From Allium sativum (taxonomy: Eukaryota > Streptophyta > Magnoliopsida > Asparagales > Amaryllidaceae), in assembly GCA_030737875.1 (NCBI GenBank), contig CM060915.1, positions 362,201,863 to 362,265,862 on the forward strand: 64,000 nucleotides of DNA. The letters are read 5' to 3'. A program made the position numbers and the translations under genes. Shown here piece after piece: positions 50,626 through 60,214 of the stretch; within the stretch, counting starts at the first letter, position 1; each line of letters starts with the position of its first letter. The notes under the pieces were generated by a model. The model did no database searches. It had not been told where the DNA came from and saw only the letters and a program-made list of their open reading frames with translations.

Positions 50626-51588
50626 AATAGTTTGTGCGAGTGTGGTCCTCGCTTTTGTTCCTTAAAGACATGGTGCGGTATTCATGTACATCCTACCATC
50701 AGGGAGAAGAGATGTTAGACATATAGTCTGTTTAATGTGTGTGTGTGTGCACGAAAATGAAGTATGAATTAGTAAAGATCGCATTTCGTGTTATGTGTTC
50801 GAACGTTCTTCTCATGTTTTTCGGCATCCCGTACTTGCACAAGTGTACTTATTGTTACACCAACAGAAATGTGACCGGAGAACGCGCTCTGGGTCGATTA
50901 TTCCAGAGGGGTGTAATAGGGCGCTGGCTTCTAGTAAGTTTCCCTCAGCTCAGGAAACCCGTAATTTGCGAAGCCAGGATGAGCGCCTGCTGTTTTGGGC
51001 TTCCTGGGGCTAATCCCAAGTGTAGTGAAGGCGTATGACGTCACATTATGCGGTCCGTATGGTCTGTGGCTCTCCCGTCATTCATCGGGTTGTGGCAAGT
51101 GAGGTATTGTTTATTCATCGGAAAAAATCCTGGATCATCAGCCCGTAGGGTCCGATCGTGGCCACGGGCTGCACCTAAGCCTTCAGAGCTTCGGGGAGAA
51201 AACAATTTGATGTCAGTCTCGGTGCTGCGTCAAGATTCGACAGACGCCCAAATCCCAGCACAATAAGTCGGTTGAAGTCGTGCGAGTTGTTAGCCTCACG
51301 TTAGATTGGCTGATGGGCTGCCCCCAAACCCTGGGACTTGAAGGCTGAAGGATTTATCCTCGGTCTTGGTGCTGGGCCGAGATTCGAGTTAATGATTATT
51401 TATACTCGATCGCGCCGTAGGCCGGCGATTCGAGTAGCATTGACGACTCCCGTGCTTGGGGTGTCGATCGTAGCCAGTGCTGTTTGTACTCGATGTGGGC
51501 TCAGGGCTTCGATGGCGGCATTGGCTCCCGTGATTGGGGTGCTGATGCGGCGATCCTGAGTTATTGTACGGAAGTCAACTATAGTGGT

Positions 51589-52658
51589 AGGTAGAAATAA
51601 GGGACCACACCCAGAAATTCGCACCTGGAGCCTGCACATACCAGAATTTCGCACCTAGCCCTAGGGTGCGAATTTTGCACCTCGTAGGGTGCGAAATTCG
51701 TACCCCATGGGGGGTGCAAAATTCGTACCTCCCGGGGTGCGAAATTCGCACCCCAGGGTACGAATTTCACACCCTGTTGGACGCGAGTTTCGCACTCTAC
51801 TGGGTGCGGATTTCATACCCTGATTGGTGCGGTTTTGCACCCTACTGGGTGCGGATTTCGCACCTGCTGGGTGCAATTTCGCACATGCTGGGTGTGAAAT
51901 TCGCACCCTAAGGGGTACGAAGGTCGCCTTATGGGTGGTGCGAAGGTCATAGGTGTGGGTGTTTTGGTGGCCTGAGGTTTGGGTTCACGGCTTGGACTAT
52001 GAGGTCTTTGTTTGGGAATGTTTGGAGGAGCAGTGAGGTTGTGGAAGTTGTTGGCTTAATCTTGACTTTGAGTCGATCTGGTAGTTCTGGGCAACACACT
52101 TGTTGGCAGAAATCGGATGGAATGGGCGGTGCAAACTGGTTTGACTAACCGGCTAGGTCGACCACCGCCGAGACTATGGTCTCAAAGGAACTTTTTCCCT
52201 TCTTCTCCCTCAAAGAGGAGATGCCACTAAAGGAGCTCTCTAGAGGTCCTAAGGTCTCAAATTCCAACCCCTTTGAAGTGTGAAGTCATGGGATATTTAT
52301 AGGAAAGGGGTTAGGTGGGAGTAGGTGAGAGTAGGTAGAAATAGGGGACCACACCCAAAATTCGCAACTGGAGCTTGCACATGCCAGAATTTCACACCCA
52401 CCGGCGCCGGGACTATGGATCCTCGGACCCCCACCGACGGTGTGCTCGGACCCACTTGACGGCTCGCCTTCGGCTCAGAGCATGGCTCGCCTTCGGCTCG
52501 GCTATAGACGAATACTAATGGAGGGATGCGACATTCTGCTAGTGGTCAGACTCGAGTCTTCTAGTACTGGCAAAGCCTCTGGGCTGTAATATCATGCGAT
52601 ATGTTGAGTCGAGCGTCACTTGTGTACTTTTTGAACTGAACCAAAAGGCCGATTAACA
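51589..52658 (-). repeat. LTR-C, partial and rearranged outer LTR
   Basis: The right part (52195-52658) matches LTR-A from about 35545 to its end and finishes GATTAACA followed by AGGAT. A TATA box lies at 52294-52301. The left part (51589-51650) repeats the GTAGGTAGAAATA ... CCTGGAGCCTGCACA segment that occurs again at 52330-52400, so LTR sequence is duplicated around an insert that holds the palindromic array. The 5' half of a standard LTR (TGTTGAC start) is absent. Confidence 0.75.
51650..51935. repeat. Array of GGGTGCGAAATTCGCACC palindromes
   Basis: About ten imperfect copies of an 18-bp palindrome (GGTGCGAA, TTCGCACC), spaced roughly 20-30 bp apart and separated by CCCTNNTGGG-like links. 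Each unit can form a hairpin. Variants include GGTGCGGATTTCGCACC and GGTACGAATTTCACACC. Both strands are open in one frame (51661-51911) simply because the array is palindromic; I do not call a gene. Single copies of the motif exist in LTR-A near 35720 (AATTTTGCACCC). Confidence 0.85.
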
Positions 52659-53055
52659 AGGATAACATACCATGAAAGATAGAGCTATATAGGAGTAAAA
52701 AGAAACATTATATATGAATGTATTAGGAAAATGATCGACGAAAAAAGGCGAGCTTGTATATTGAATAAGTATGGCTTTGGTAGCAAATCTGATAATATAT
52801 GAACTTATAACTTTATAATGATAAAAATTAAAAGATTATAGATTAAGATTAATGATAATTCTCATTAATAAATTTATAATTCAAAGATGGATGTTGTAGA
52901 GCCCAAATTTAACAGTTTTATTTATAAATGATTATTTAGTATTTTTTAGATATTTAGGAAGTAGTTTTGCAAAAAAAATTATTTGGTTTAAAAAATCCGA
53001 TATAGTATTAAATGGAAAAAATTATAAAGCCAAGGTCACTGAACACTTATGGTCC
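52659..53055. repeat. Host DNA; from 52783 the duplicated host segment, copy 2
   Basis: 52659-52782 continues the composite element's target site. From about 52783 the sequence matches 30560 onward and is cut at GGTCC by the 53056 element. The corresponding uninterrupted site in copy 1 is near 30830 (GGTCCAATCATCCATA). Confidence 0.7.
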
Positions 53056-53940
53056 TGTTGACGTCAAAAGTTGGTCACTAGTGACAATCAACCTCCAATC
53101 GTGTGGAGAGCACACGAATAATGATTATGGAATGCAAAAAGTAGAGAAAACATGGAACACGCAAGGCTTTTTATAGTGGTCCGGCAAAGATGGTACCTAC
53201 GTCCACCTTATATATATATTTATCTTTTCTTTCTGAATACAAGTACAATGCGTTTCCTTTTTGCGAGGAGGAAGAAGAAGTTTTCTCCTTTTAACTTAGC
53301 TGTGGAGAAACTTGGAATTAGAAGGAGAGGTTCAGCCGAAGAAAGAGATCCTAGAAGTCCCCTTTCCATTTTGAGCAGGGGTGTATTTATAGGTGAAGAA
53401 GTGGGCTGAGCGGGCCGCCATGTGGCTTTCCTCTTATTCAGAGCTTAGACACGTGGGGCTTGATGAGTGGAAGTAGCTGTGGTGGTGGGACCCGGTCCAT
53501 TGCTCATTAATAGTATCCTCGGAAACAGTGGCTTACGTGCCCATCGTGGTGAGGTGTATCAAAAGTAGAGCTTTATCCGGAGATGGTTAACCGCCTTTAT
53601 TGCCTTGAGAGTTCGGTTGAGTATTGAATGACTCGGCTAGATATTTCTTGATGAATGCGAGATATTGGATCGATCCGATGTTGAGGGAAGCGATTTATTC
53701 AGTTAGCTGAAATGAGCGATTCTTCAGGACTATACGAGTCATTTCTTGAAGGAGACCAATTCGGGCCGACCCAATTTTGGGTTGTCTTTGAAGGAACCTA
53801 GCTTAGCCCTGACTTTGTCTGGGTTTTGCTAAAGTGCGTGCTACTCAAACTGGTCAATCGACCGATGCTGGCAGGTGAAATTCGAGGTATTGGGCTTCGA
53901 TTTGGTCTTTGATAGCTTTTTGCGAAAAAGTTGGTCAACA
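53056..53940 (-). repeat. 3' LTR of the gag-only element
   Basis: 885 bp, TGTTGACGTC to GTTGGTCAACA, giving an 8-bp terminal inverted repeat. Minus-strand TATA box at 53384-53391. Purine tract at 53941-53953. Confidence 0.85.
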
Positions 53941-54619
53941 CTTTGCCCCTCAGAATACATCTTTCTTAGTAAAGAAGGTGTGTTCTGATCCTTGCATCGA
54001 AGTCCAATATGCGAGTAGAGATGGTTGCGCCGAACCATATTAAGGCCTGAAATCCGGCAATTTCTGATGGTTGTATTAAGGTCAGAAAAACCAACGATCG
54101 AAGAAGATTTTATTAAGGCCAGAAAACCGACAACCATCGAGGACCTTATTTCAGCCAAGAAAGCAATCGTCGATCTTGGTTGTGGGATCCAGTACCTGCA
54201 AATATTGTACTGACCATTCTCAGTCTAGAGAAACTTTTGATATGTTCAAGCGAGTATTAAACATACTCGGCTTAAAGTTCAGGGCAAGCAGTTATTACAC
54301 TTGGCTTAGACGGATGGCGAATATTAACCATACACGGCTTATAGAGGTGGCGAGTATTAATCTTACTCGGCTTACTATGGATGGCGAGTATTAACCATAC
54401 TTGGTATACTGATCGTACTTATTCTCTCTTCGAGGTCGTACGTTGCGTTCATTCTCCTCCGAGGCCTTCCCTCTTCCTTTATTCTAGCCATTGGTGTTGG
54501 ATGGACTTCCTTGTTTGGTGGCTAAGACCTCGAGGCTCTCCTGCTAGCGTCTTCTTGTCGGAGGAATCGTTCGGCCTAGGCGAAGAAATCTTCTATGTCC
54601 TTGGGAGGATCTCTAGTCA

Positions 54620-55060
54620 AATAGATTGAGAATTCTGATCGTTTTTGAACAACTGCAATGGCGGCCATAAGCACCATCGATGGCTCAGGTCGATCAATGG
54701 ATACTAGCGCCGCGTTGAATCATTCGAGGAAGGACCTAAGTGTTTCTCCCCGATGTTGTTTGATGGAGGTCAAGAACATGACACTTTTTGGTCAAGAAAT
54801 ATAAACTTTGAACTGCTCCATGAAGCAGGTGACCTGTGTGTTCCAACTGTTGATCGACTCCATCGTTAGCTGTCGAAACCACATGCCAGCTATATCTGTA
54901 AGGAAGAGCATAAAGCATTTGGCCATAACATTCGTCGATGTGCCGAGCACTTCCATATGGTGCATATATCGCATGAGATGGATGGTCGGGTCAGTCCGAC
55001 CGTTGTATGGTTCAATAACTGGAAACTTGAAGTCTGGGGAATTGTGAGAGTTCTTGAATT
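54620..55060 (-). pseudogene. gag: Gag capsid remnant of the gag-only element
   Basis: The minus strand encodes a retrotransposon Gag core. Recognisable stretches are FKFPVIEPYNGRTDP, HLMRYMHHMEVLG, the tryptophan-centred AGMWFRQLTMESINSW, then (after a stop) SIKQHRGETLRSFLE and FNAALVSIDRPEPSM. These match the usual order of the Retrotrans_gag domain. Breaks include a frameshift just after PFTR (about 55055) and stops after VYIS and SFLE. It is related to the composite element's gag but clearly a different family. Confidence 0.82.
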
Positions 55061-55929
55061 CCTAGTGAAGGGACTACAGTGGATGTTATCTATATCTTGC
55101 TGAGAACAACTGCCCCGAGTGAAATGTCGTACGATGCTTGCAAGCTGGCTTCCATCCCCTAGGTGTCACTGCCATGAATCCAACTCTGCATCCGGGAGAG
55201 TTCCAGCACTAGGGTCCAACGAAGGCATGCTTGGAAGGATGGCCATTGGTTAGGCCCGATATACGAGAGTTGAGTGAAGGTGAGGGCGAGGTTCATCGCA
55301 GTCGTTGGTTCTGGACAGGCTAGCCTCTCTTGAACCTGATGAGGATTGGACCGAGCCGTAGCCATGACTGAAGGTCTGGGCTGATCCAGCATAGCATGTG
55401 ATGTTCGGAGGTCTTTGATGCCCCCACCCAAGGTGATGTTAGCATGGTCTACAGTAGCATTATCCTCCTCCAGTCTGGGAATCGGTATGGTAGAGTGGTC
55501 TCCTTGGTTCGAAGGGAAGGCTCCACAAGATCTTCATTGAAGGGAAGGTAGCATAAGATGAGCCTGCGGTAAGAAACTGGGTTGTAATGGGAATGGCATT
55601 GATCCTAAATGACCCAGTGGTTGCTCGATTAGTCCGGGGGGACGAGCTATCCCTAAAAGTGGTGCCAAAGTGGCTGAACAACCTAGATCTTAATCGCGGA
55701 CCTCTTGTGAATCTGCAACTGCGGTTGCGATGGTCACTGGAAGCGATACTCATAGCTGTGACTGGTTGGGAGGTGGAGCCGAGCCAGGAGGGAGAAAAGG
55801 TGTGATCTAATCAGTGATCTAATTCTGCGCAGATTGAAGATCAGTTGCTGCCCCAGTTCCGGTCGATAGAGGAATTGATGTTGAAGCGTTTAATCCCATC
55901 TTCACTCGACCGAGAAGGTGATCCATCGA

Positions 55930-56151
55930 CTATTGCTGTCGTTCAAGGAGCTTACCCTGAGATGTCATATGGCCTCTGAATTCGGCCATAATCATATCCA
56001 TGTCATCCCGAGTGAGATATCGGGACATGTCTTCATGAGAGGAGGCTTCCTGGCTTGCTTCTACAGCATTTGTCTCGACTGCATCAGCATTCGTGGGACG
56101 AGAAGACGTTGCATCTTTCTTTCTTTGTTCGCCATAGTTTAGAATTAGCAT
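55930..56151 (-). pseudogene. Probable Gag N-terminal region
   Basis: A 73-residue minus-strand frame beginning just inside the 5' LTR. It is rich in Ala, Glu and Asp, with SRYLTRDDMDMIMAEFRGHM near the C-terminus. Its place and polar, helical character fit the variable Gag N-terminus of Tat-like elements. Between this frame and the capsid remnant (55060-55930) the reading frame is broken into pieces and I see no domain. Confidence 0.5.
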
Positions 56152-56187
56152 AAGGTCAAAGCTTCGACCCTTTCCTGCACGCTAAAG

Positions 56188-57053
56188 TGTTGACGTCAAA
56201 AGTTGGTAACTAGTGATAGTCAACCCCCAGTCGTGTGGAGAGCGCACGAATAATGATTATGGAATGCAAAAAGTAAAGAAAACTTGGAACACGCAAGGCT
56301 TTTTATAGTGGTTTGGAAAAGATGGTACCTACGCCCACTTTATATATATTGATCTTTTCTTTTTGAATACCAGTACAATGCTTTTCCTTTTTTCGAGGAG
56401 GAAGAGGAAGTTTTCTCCTTTTAAATTAGGTGTGGAGAAGCTTGGAATTAGAAGGAGAGGTTCAGCCGAAGAAAGAGATCCCAGAAGTCCCCTTTCCATT
56501 TTAAGTAGGGGTGTATTTATAGGTGAACAAGTGGGTTGAGTTGGCCGCCATGTGACTTTCCTCTTTTTCAGAGCTTGGACACGTGGAGCTCGATCAATGG
56601 AAGTAGCTACGGCGGTGGGACCAGGTCCATTGCTCATTAATATTATCCTTAGAAATAGTGGCTTACGTAGCCATCATTGTGAGGTATATCAAAAGTAGAG
56701 CTTTATCTAGGGATGGTTAACCGCCTTTATTGCCTTAAGAGTTGGGTCGAGTATTGAATGACTCGGTTGGATATTTCTTGATGAATACTAGATATTCGGT
56801 CGATCCAATGTTGAGGGAAGCGATCAACTCGGTCAGCTGAAATAAACGATTCTTCTGGACTTTACGAGTCATTGCTTGAAGGAGTCTAATTTGGGCCAAC
56901 CCAATTTTGGGCTGTCTTTGAAGTAGGCTGGCTTAGCCCTGACTTTGTCTGGGTTTTGCTGAAGTGTGTGCTGCTCAAACTGGTTGATCGACCGATGAAA
57001 TTTTGGGTATTGGCTTCGATTTGGTCTTTGATAGCTTTTTGAAAAAGTTAGTC
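56188..57053 (-). repeat. 5' LTR of the gag-only element, end eroded
   Basis: Matches 53056-53940. Begins TGTTGACGTC but ends at AAAAGTTAGTC, without the final AACA, and passes straight into CATCCATATA of the host segment. TATA box at 56514-56521. Minus-strand sequence beyond its start (56160-56187) should hold the primer site but is too altered to assign. Confidence 0.82.
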
Positions 57054-57991
57054 CATCCATATATATCTATATTGAATTGCATAAATCGGACTTGTATGGA
57101 ATAAAAATCATTAATTATTAGTTATATTAAATTCAGTTAAGGGCTTTGTGCCATGGTAACAGTGGTGCGGGTTCGAAACTCGGAATGACATGCTAAGAGC
57201 TTATGCTAAGTTCAACCACTTATGTGGTGCTCGCGGACTAGGCTATGTGCACTAGGGAGGGTTTTACGACTCCGGTTGTTTTCCCTCCTGAACAAATTCA
57301 AAAAAATAAAAATCGGTATAGCAGAGCAAATAGGCAAAATAGAACAAACTGGGGATGCGCTCTTCCTTTAACAGATATTTCACTAGTGGAATATAGACAT
57401 ACAACCACACAGAATTCTATAGAACTACTAAATCTTAACTAAACAAAATGAAAATATAAGGCAATTGAATTTAGTAGTGAAAAACATGAATTTTGTAGTA
57501 CAACGAGATATGAGTATATTCACTTCATAAATATTTTAACATGTTTGTTGGAAACTATTATGAAGTCAAGTGCTTTATGTGCTACCTAACAAGAAGTAGG
57601 TGGGACAAATTTATGATAGTAATAAGGTATATTTCTTTGATATTTTCAACAAAAGCAGCTAGTAGGGGTTACTCAAGTTATATGCACTTATTTTTTGGTT
57701 AAAAATCGAAAACCACCATTTAGTTCATTTCCTTCGTCCTATTCCTATAAATGACATACGTCAAATGTTGTTAGCAGTGGTGGAGGATTATATGACGTGT
57801 CAACAACAAAAATTCGTATGAAAAAACAGCGGCAGTGGAAGTTTGTGCTGAAGAACTCGATGCATCTTTTTTGTAATTCAACAATAAAATGTTTAGGATG
57901 GGCAATGCACATGTAAACCTCTGAAAAAGAGAGATATGAAAAATGACCATTTTTGATACCTTCATGGCAAAAATGCATAATACCATCGTTG
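57054..57991. repeat. Duplicated host segment, copy 2, middle
   Basis: Continues from 53055 and aligns with 30840-31078 and 33814-34310. Contains a private SINE-like insert (57136-57293) and is cut at CGTTG by the TRIM-like element. The empty Copia site lies near 57478-57490. Confidence 0.72.
57136..57293 (+). mobile_element. SINE-like insertion
   Basis: About 158 bp absent from the first copy of the host segment and flanked by the direct repeat AAATTCA (57129-57135, 57294-57300). An A-box-like TTGTGCCATGGT lies at about 57147-57158 and a B-box-like GGTTCGAAACT at 57170-57180, in tRNA-like order but rather close together. An A-rich stretch follows the right repeat rather than preceding it. 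The tRNA-derived SINE call rests on these boxes and the target duplication. Confidence 0.45.
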
Positions 57992-58288
57992 TGTTAGAGA
58001 ATATGCTAGAAGATATGTTGCCTTTTTTTTTTTTTTTTTTTTGATTTGGGTTAATATTTGGTATTGAACTATCAATTATAATAGACCCAAATATACTTAG
58101 AATGTTCTTTTGGATAAGGATAAATTGTATAAATAGAGGCAAAAATGATAAACTTTGTCTAAATAGAGGCAAGAATTAGCAATGTAAGAAAGTATCTTTT
58201 GTAATAATCAATCAATAAAGGTATAACAATGTAATCTTTTATGCTTTACCATTTAATCTCTCTCCTCTCTCTTAATCAAATTCTAACA
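57992..58288 (+). repeat. TRIM 5' LTR
   Basis: TGTTAGAGAATATGC to CAAATTCTAACA. Carries a TATA box (58128-58135), a long T-run (58022-58042) and a duplicated AAATAGAGGCAA phrase not duplicated in the 3' LTR. Confidence 0.88.
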
Positions 58289-58300
58289 TGATATCAGAGC
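58289..58300 (+). promoter_or_regulatory. TRIM primer-binding site
   Basis: TGATATCAGAGC, directly after the LTR. One base off the initiator-Met tRNA complement. Confidence 0.85.
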
Positions 58301-58777
58301 TTGAATATACAGAGAGATAAAGAGAGTGTTGCTGTTAACCAGGTAAAAAGAATTTTGTCCGATTTTCCACTGGCTCCTTAATTGTTTCACTTGCTGTCGT
58401 GGATCTGTTATTTGCATTTAGATAAAGTCATCATTTATTTGTGGATCTATTACCTTATATTTTCTCTTACTATTTTTATTGTATTCTGTCGTTTCTTCTT
58501 TGTTAGTTTTGAGATCTGTTACTTGTTAGTGGTGACTGTAACAGATGATTGTCATTGGTGAGTTTGAGATCTATTATTTTTTGTTGATGATTGTAGTAGA
58601 AGAGCATTGTTGGTAATTTTAAGATCTGTTATTTTTATTGGTAAAAAAAAGATGGAAAAAAATAAAAAATAGAAAAAAAAATAAAAAGGGAAAAAACGAA
58701 AAAGAAAAAAGAAAAAAACTTGTTTTGGATTTTGTTGAATTCGAATTCGGGATGACAGATGCAGATGATGTAGCTTT

Positions 58778-58975
58778 GTGTGGTCAGGTATTATGAGACT
58801 TGTAGCGGAGGATTCGATGGATGATGCGTTGGATTTTGTTGCGATGCAGGTAAGTCGTGATGATTATGGCGTTGTAGATGATCATGCATGGGGGTATTTG
58901 GTTAGTGTGGGTGTGGACCTCAAGGGTGGGTGTTTGGTCAGCGTTTTGAAGCATTGTCATGAGATCGTTGGTTGA
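58778..58975 (+). other. Unrecognised frame inside the TRIM-like element
   Basis: A 65-residue frame (contains EDSMDDALDFVAMQV and DDYGVVDDHAWGYL). It sits in more balanced-composition DNA than the rest of the element. It has no known domain to me. It could be a captured host gene fragment or chance. Confidence 0.3.
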
Positions 58976-59089
58976 TTGAGTTGTTAGAGAGTAACATTAG
59001 ATGTTTATCGTTCGTTTGATGTCTGTATCGGTAACCCTGTTTATTAGGAGGGCAATTGACGTTGATTGAAGGTGGTAGATGGTATTGTA

Positions 59090-59250
59090 AGGTATGTTTG
59101 GAGAATGCAAACATACTCTAATTCATCCCTATTGATTTGGTTTCGTTTTCATTTGATATGTCTGGGGGATGCAAACATATGAAAACTCATCCCATTTTGG
59201 TTTATTTTGTTTTCTTTGTATGTTTGGGCGATGCAAACATACAAACACAT
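59090..59250. repeat. Three TGTTTG/CAAACA inverted-repeat units
   Basis: Three spaced units of the form TATGTTTGGNGNATGCAAACATA at about 59094-59116, 59156-59180 and 59218-59242, each able to form a short hairpin with an identical ATGC-type loop, at a period of about 62 bp. The middle unit has TCTGGGG in place of TTTGG. Confidence 0.75.
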
Positions 59251-59478
59251 CCGGGACTAGTTTTGTCATTTGGTTGCTGAGATATTTTGCTTACCGATTA
59301 GATTGAAGATAGTTGAGTTGTTTGGAGTTTCAGATTAGAGTTGTAGTTCAATGTTTATGCTTGGTTTTTGGTGTTAATCTCTAACAACATTGAAATGGTT
59401 GTTCGATTTTTCTACTCTTCAGTTTGCAGCTTCTATTTGGCAAACTCACGATTTTTCGCATCGCGGGTTTGAGGGGGG

Positions 59479-59754
59479 TGTTAAAGAATATGCTAAAAGA
59501 TATGTTACCTTTATTTAATTGTTTTGATTTGGGTTTATATTTGGTATTGAATTACTTATTATAATAGACCCAAATATACTATAGAATATGCTATCTAGAA
59601 TGTTCTATTAGATAGGGATAAACTATGTATAAATAGAGGCAAGAATTGTCAATGTAAGAAAGTATCTTTTCTAATAATCAATAAAGATATAACAATTCAG
59701 TCCTTTATGTTTTACCGTTTAATCTCTCTCCTCTCCCTTGATCAAATTCTAACA
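59479..59754 (+). repeat. TRIM 3' LTR
   Basis: TGTTAAAGAATATGC to CAAATTCTAACA, preceded by the purine tract GAGGGGGG (59471-59478). Shorter than the 5' LTR because the T-run is short and one small duplication is missing. Confidence 0.87.
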
Positions 59755-59759
59755 CGTTG

Positions 59760-60214
59760 AACGTCACATAAGGCCGTTATTAGTATACATAGCCTTTGAT
59801 GTCTTCGTTACTTTTTTGGGAATTCAAGCATAATAACTAAAAATATGAAATCGAATATCTTAGCACATATATACAATCTAATTAAAATGTAAAACCGTGA
59901 AAAATAAATTGCAACCAATTATAAGAAAAATAAGAGAAAATATAATTACCACTATACAACTCCCTAACATTGTAACCTATTCTTAGAGAACCTCAAATTT
60001 TGGTGGGTTGAAAAAGAAAGAAGAAAACAATATGTACATTACAAAACAAAAAAAGAAAACTCATTTCTTTATCTTCTATATGAAAGAAAATAATTTAGCA
60101 CCTAATATAGTAAAAGAAAAAACTAAAAACCATGACAAATAAGCGGCAAGCAATTATAAGAAATAAGAGAAAATGTAATTACCATTGTAAAAGAAGCACC
60201 ATCATAGCACCTGC
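59760..60214. other. End of duplicated host segment and AT-rich spacer
   Basis: 59760-59850 matches 34313-34395 and ends the duplicated segment. A block of about 60 bp around AATTATAAGAAAAATAAGAG occurs at about 59890-59955 and again at about 60125-60190. No gene seen. Confidence 0.6.

Larger units (their letters stand above)
45890..51588. repeat. X-B: second copy of the X region, with a nested LTR
   Basis: Collinear with X-A along its whole length once 49235-50630 is removed (about 4303 against 4296 bp). Both copies end in the same phrase (GTACGGAAG ... TAGTGGT), after which X-B jumps directly into LTR sequence (GGTAGGTAGAAATAAGGG) whereas X-A continues to the gag region. The antisense coding remnant is repeated at 48546-49190 with one extra stop in the coiled-coil frame. 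Confidence 0.78.
35206..52658 (-). mobile_element. Composite Tat-type LTR element with three LTRs
   Basis: This 17.45 kb unit has perfect AGGAT target duplications outside both ends (35201-35205, 52659-52663). In + order: LTR-A (35206-36042), X-A (36043-40338), a gag-bearing middle (40339-45116), LTR-B (45117-45889), X-B (45890-51588, about 4.30 kb without its nested insert), and partial LTR-C (51589-52658). It reads on the minus strand: TATAAATA boxes, gag and a purine tract before LTR-A all agree. Gag of Tat/Ogre type is present but no protease, reverse transcriptase or integrase was seen. The simplest origin is one insertion followed by unequal LTR recombination and deletion of the second gag region. 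This is inference. Confidence 0.8.
53056..57053 (-). mobile_element. Gag-only LTR retrotransposon (TR-GAG type)
   Basis: A 4.0 kb Ty3/gypsy-type element with LTRs at 53056-53940 and 56188-57053 and a 2.25 kb interior that holds only a decayed gag. It is in minus orientation: TATAAATA boxes lie on the minus strand in both LTRs, and a purine tract (CTGAGGGGCAAAG) abuts the 53056 LTR. There is no pol, so it fits the known class of terminal-repeat elements with only Gag. The last bases of the right LTR and its target duplication are lost. The empty site is seen in the duplicated segment near 30830. Confidence 0.85.
57992..59754 (+). mobile_element. TRIM-like non-autonomous LTR element
   Basis: A 1763-bp element with perfect target duplication CGTTG (57987-57991, 59755-59759), LTRs of 297 and 276 bp, primer site TGATATCAGAGC and purine tract GAGGGGGG. 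The 1.19 kb interior has no gag or pol. It contains a poly-A-rich stretch (58646-58720), a 65-residue frame (58778-58975) of unknown kind and three inverted-repeat units near 59090-59250. It is Copia-like by LTR ends and primer type, and must borrow all proteins. The interior frame could be captured host DNA. Confidence 0.88.

Noticed and set aside
51661..51911. Overlapping open frames of 81 residues on both strands
   Set aside because: Both are by-products of a palindromic DNA repeat, which reads almost the same on either strand.
35206..57053. Endogenous pararetrovirus (caulimovirid) remnants
   Set aside because: No reverse transcriptase or movement-protein motif seen. Target duplications, LTR ends and Tat-type gag explain the region.
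53056..57053. The gag-only element being another copy of the composite element
   Set aside because: They share LTR-end style and the TTTATAGTGG / CTACG phrases, but gag and LTR sequences are otherwise clearly different families.
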